Assembly: GCF_958979055.1 (NCBI RefSeq)
Contig: NC_084886.1
Location: forward strand, 13,564,654-13,628,653
Length of the DNA stretch: 64,000 nt
From: Alnus glutinosa
Taxonomy: Eukaryota > Streptophyta > Magnoliopsida > Fagales > Betulaceae
Reading direction: 5' to 3'
The notes below the pieces were generated by a model that worked only from the letters and a program-made list of their open reading frames with translations, was not told the origin of the DNA and searched no databases. This document shows positions 62,933-64,000 of this stretch, piece by piece; position 1 is the stretch's first letter, and each line of letters opens with the position of its first letter. The translations under genes and the position numbers were made by a program.

Positions 62933-64000
62933 ATTCAATTATTATTCACTTTATTAGTGAATATTTTTTTAACTTTCTTTTTAATATGATTGGACATTCC
63001 TTAAAAGTGATGTAGCATGCATGGATCGAGGCCGGATGTGAACTTGTGTTGCCTTCGTCAAGAAATTGTCTTTTGGTCTGTTCTTAAATGATTCCCTTGG
63101 TTTTCAATTTTATTAATAATTTTTTTTTTTCCATTTTTCAAAATTTCCATAAACTCAGTGAAATTCCAATTATCTTCCGAAATTAAAAATATATATATAT
63201 ATTGAAAAAAGAAAAAAAAAAATTAAATAAACAAGTTGGAGCTATGTTATCCCCTTCCTTTGTGAAATCGCCTATACATATGACTGTAATCAAGCCGAAT
63301 CGAGTTGGGTATTGAATGTTCAAGCTTAAGTCGTTCAATTTTTTTTTTTTTTTTAATACAAGTCGAGCACAAGCTTATTATTGAGTTAGATAATTTGTTC
63401 AAGATCTATTCATTTATTTTTTGAACAAGTTCGAATTTATTCACGGACTATTCAATTAACTTATTCATTCTATATATAAAGTAATTGTCTTTTTTTTTTT
63501 TTTTTTTGTAAATTCATACTAATTATTAGTTTTTTAATTATTGTTAAGATTTATTATTGACTACTTATAAAAATTAACTCAAATCTTAAGCAATCTAATA
63601 TTAACTTTATATATATATATATATATTCATTACATAGACACATACACAAAAATTCAGTAATATACACACAAATACACATATATTTATATCCACACTTACA
63701 ATCACAATAATTCAAGTTATATTTATTACATTACAAAGAAATTTATTTTTTATTTTTGTAAATTCTTAATATGTTCACATTACAAAGTTAAAAAATTATC
63801 CTATTAAAATAATAAAAATAAAGTTATATGAGTCGAGCATATATGAGTTCGACTTGTTTAGCAAACAAATACGGGCCCACCACAGAAGATTGGGCCTAGC
63901 CAGTCTACCCGCTTAAATGAATTTGGTCAATTGGTCCCATGAGTTTGGAATTTAGAAAACCCCTATCAAAAGGTAAGTAGGCTTGAAAGTCCAACTAAGG
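62933..64000. other. AT-rich right edge, no gene seen
   Basis: Simple T and TA tracts and no coding signal. CAAGTCGAGC and GAGTCGAGC-like words near 63,350 and 63,830 may be parts of an unassigned repeat. Confidence 0.4.

Overview
The window is nuclear DNA of a eudicot plant. It is AT-rich, has spliced genes with GT/AG introns, and is dominated by plant-type transposable elements. I cannot name the species. A CRIB-domain (RIC-type) gene stands next to glycolipid transfer protein genes, which matches from memory the Arabidopsis neighbours RIC1 (AT2G33460) and GLTP1 (AT2G33470).

Layout, left to right. (1) Unit A, 1 to about 23,997: an intronless matrix metalloproteinase gene (608-1555, minus), a 2.5-kb LTR-type insertion with a TGAAT target duplication, three LTRs of one retroelement (two of them head to head), an 8.4-kb CACTA transposon (8371-16765), the right half of a second CACTA element (about 17,149-19,030), a broken polyubiquitin-like gene (20.3-21.0 kb), and the last exon plus a scrap of exon 3 of a CRIB gene (22,152-23,996). 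(2) A spacer, 23,998-26,487, with a Ty1/copia 3' LTR. (3) Unit B, 26,488 to about 45,666: the same gene order again, with the metalloproteinase (27,095-28,042), CACTA element 2 (33,002-39,509) nested in a copy of the 2.5-kb LTR sequence and itself carrying a 3.7-kb insertion, the polyubiquitin-like pseudogene, and a complete four-exon CRIB gene (43,904-46,308). Units A and B are a tandem segmental duplication. Each later insertion can be checked against the empty site in the other unit. (4) A second, independent tandem duplication, about 48.5-54.2 kb and 56.3-60.4 kb, carries two six-exon GLTP genes on the minus strand. The second (57,175-59,686) is intact at 202 aa. The first (50,317-53,441) has a one-base insertion in its last exon that removes the normal C-terminus, a LINE-like insertion in intron 3, and a TRIM retroelement downstream. 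(5) The right end, 60.4-64 kb, has a degenerate Ty1/copia RT-RNase H remnant and a MITE.

The host genes do not form one pathway. They are a secreted or apoplastic protease, a ROP-GTPase effector and a lipid transfer protein. The most distinctive material is structural: two nested-repeat duplications with dated insertions, a head-to-head LTR palindrome with two primer-binding sites, and CACTA elements loaded with telomere-like (TTAGGG-type) motifs. I found no sign of a previously undescribed enzymatic system. Exon structures were read by hand from splice sites and reading frame; family assignments are from recognised motifs, not searches.
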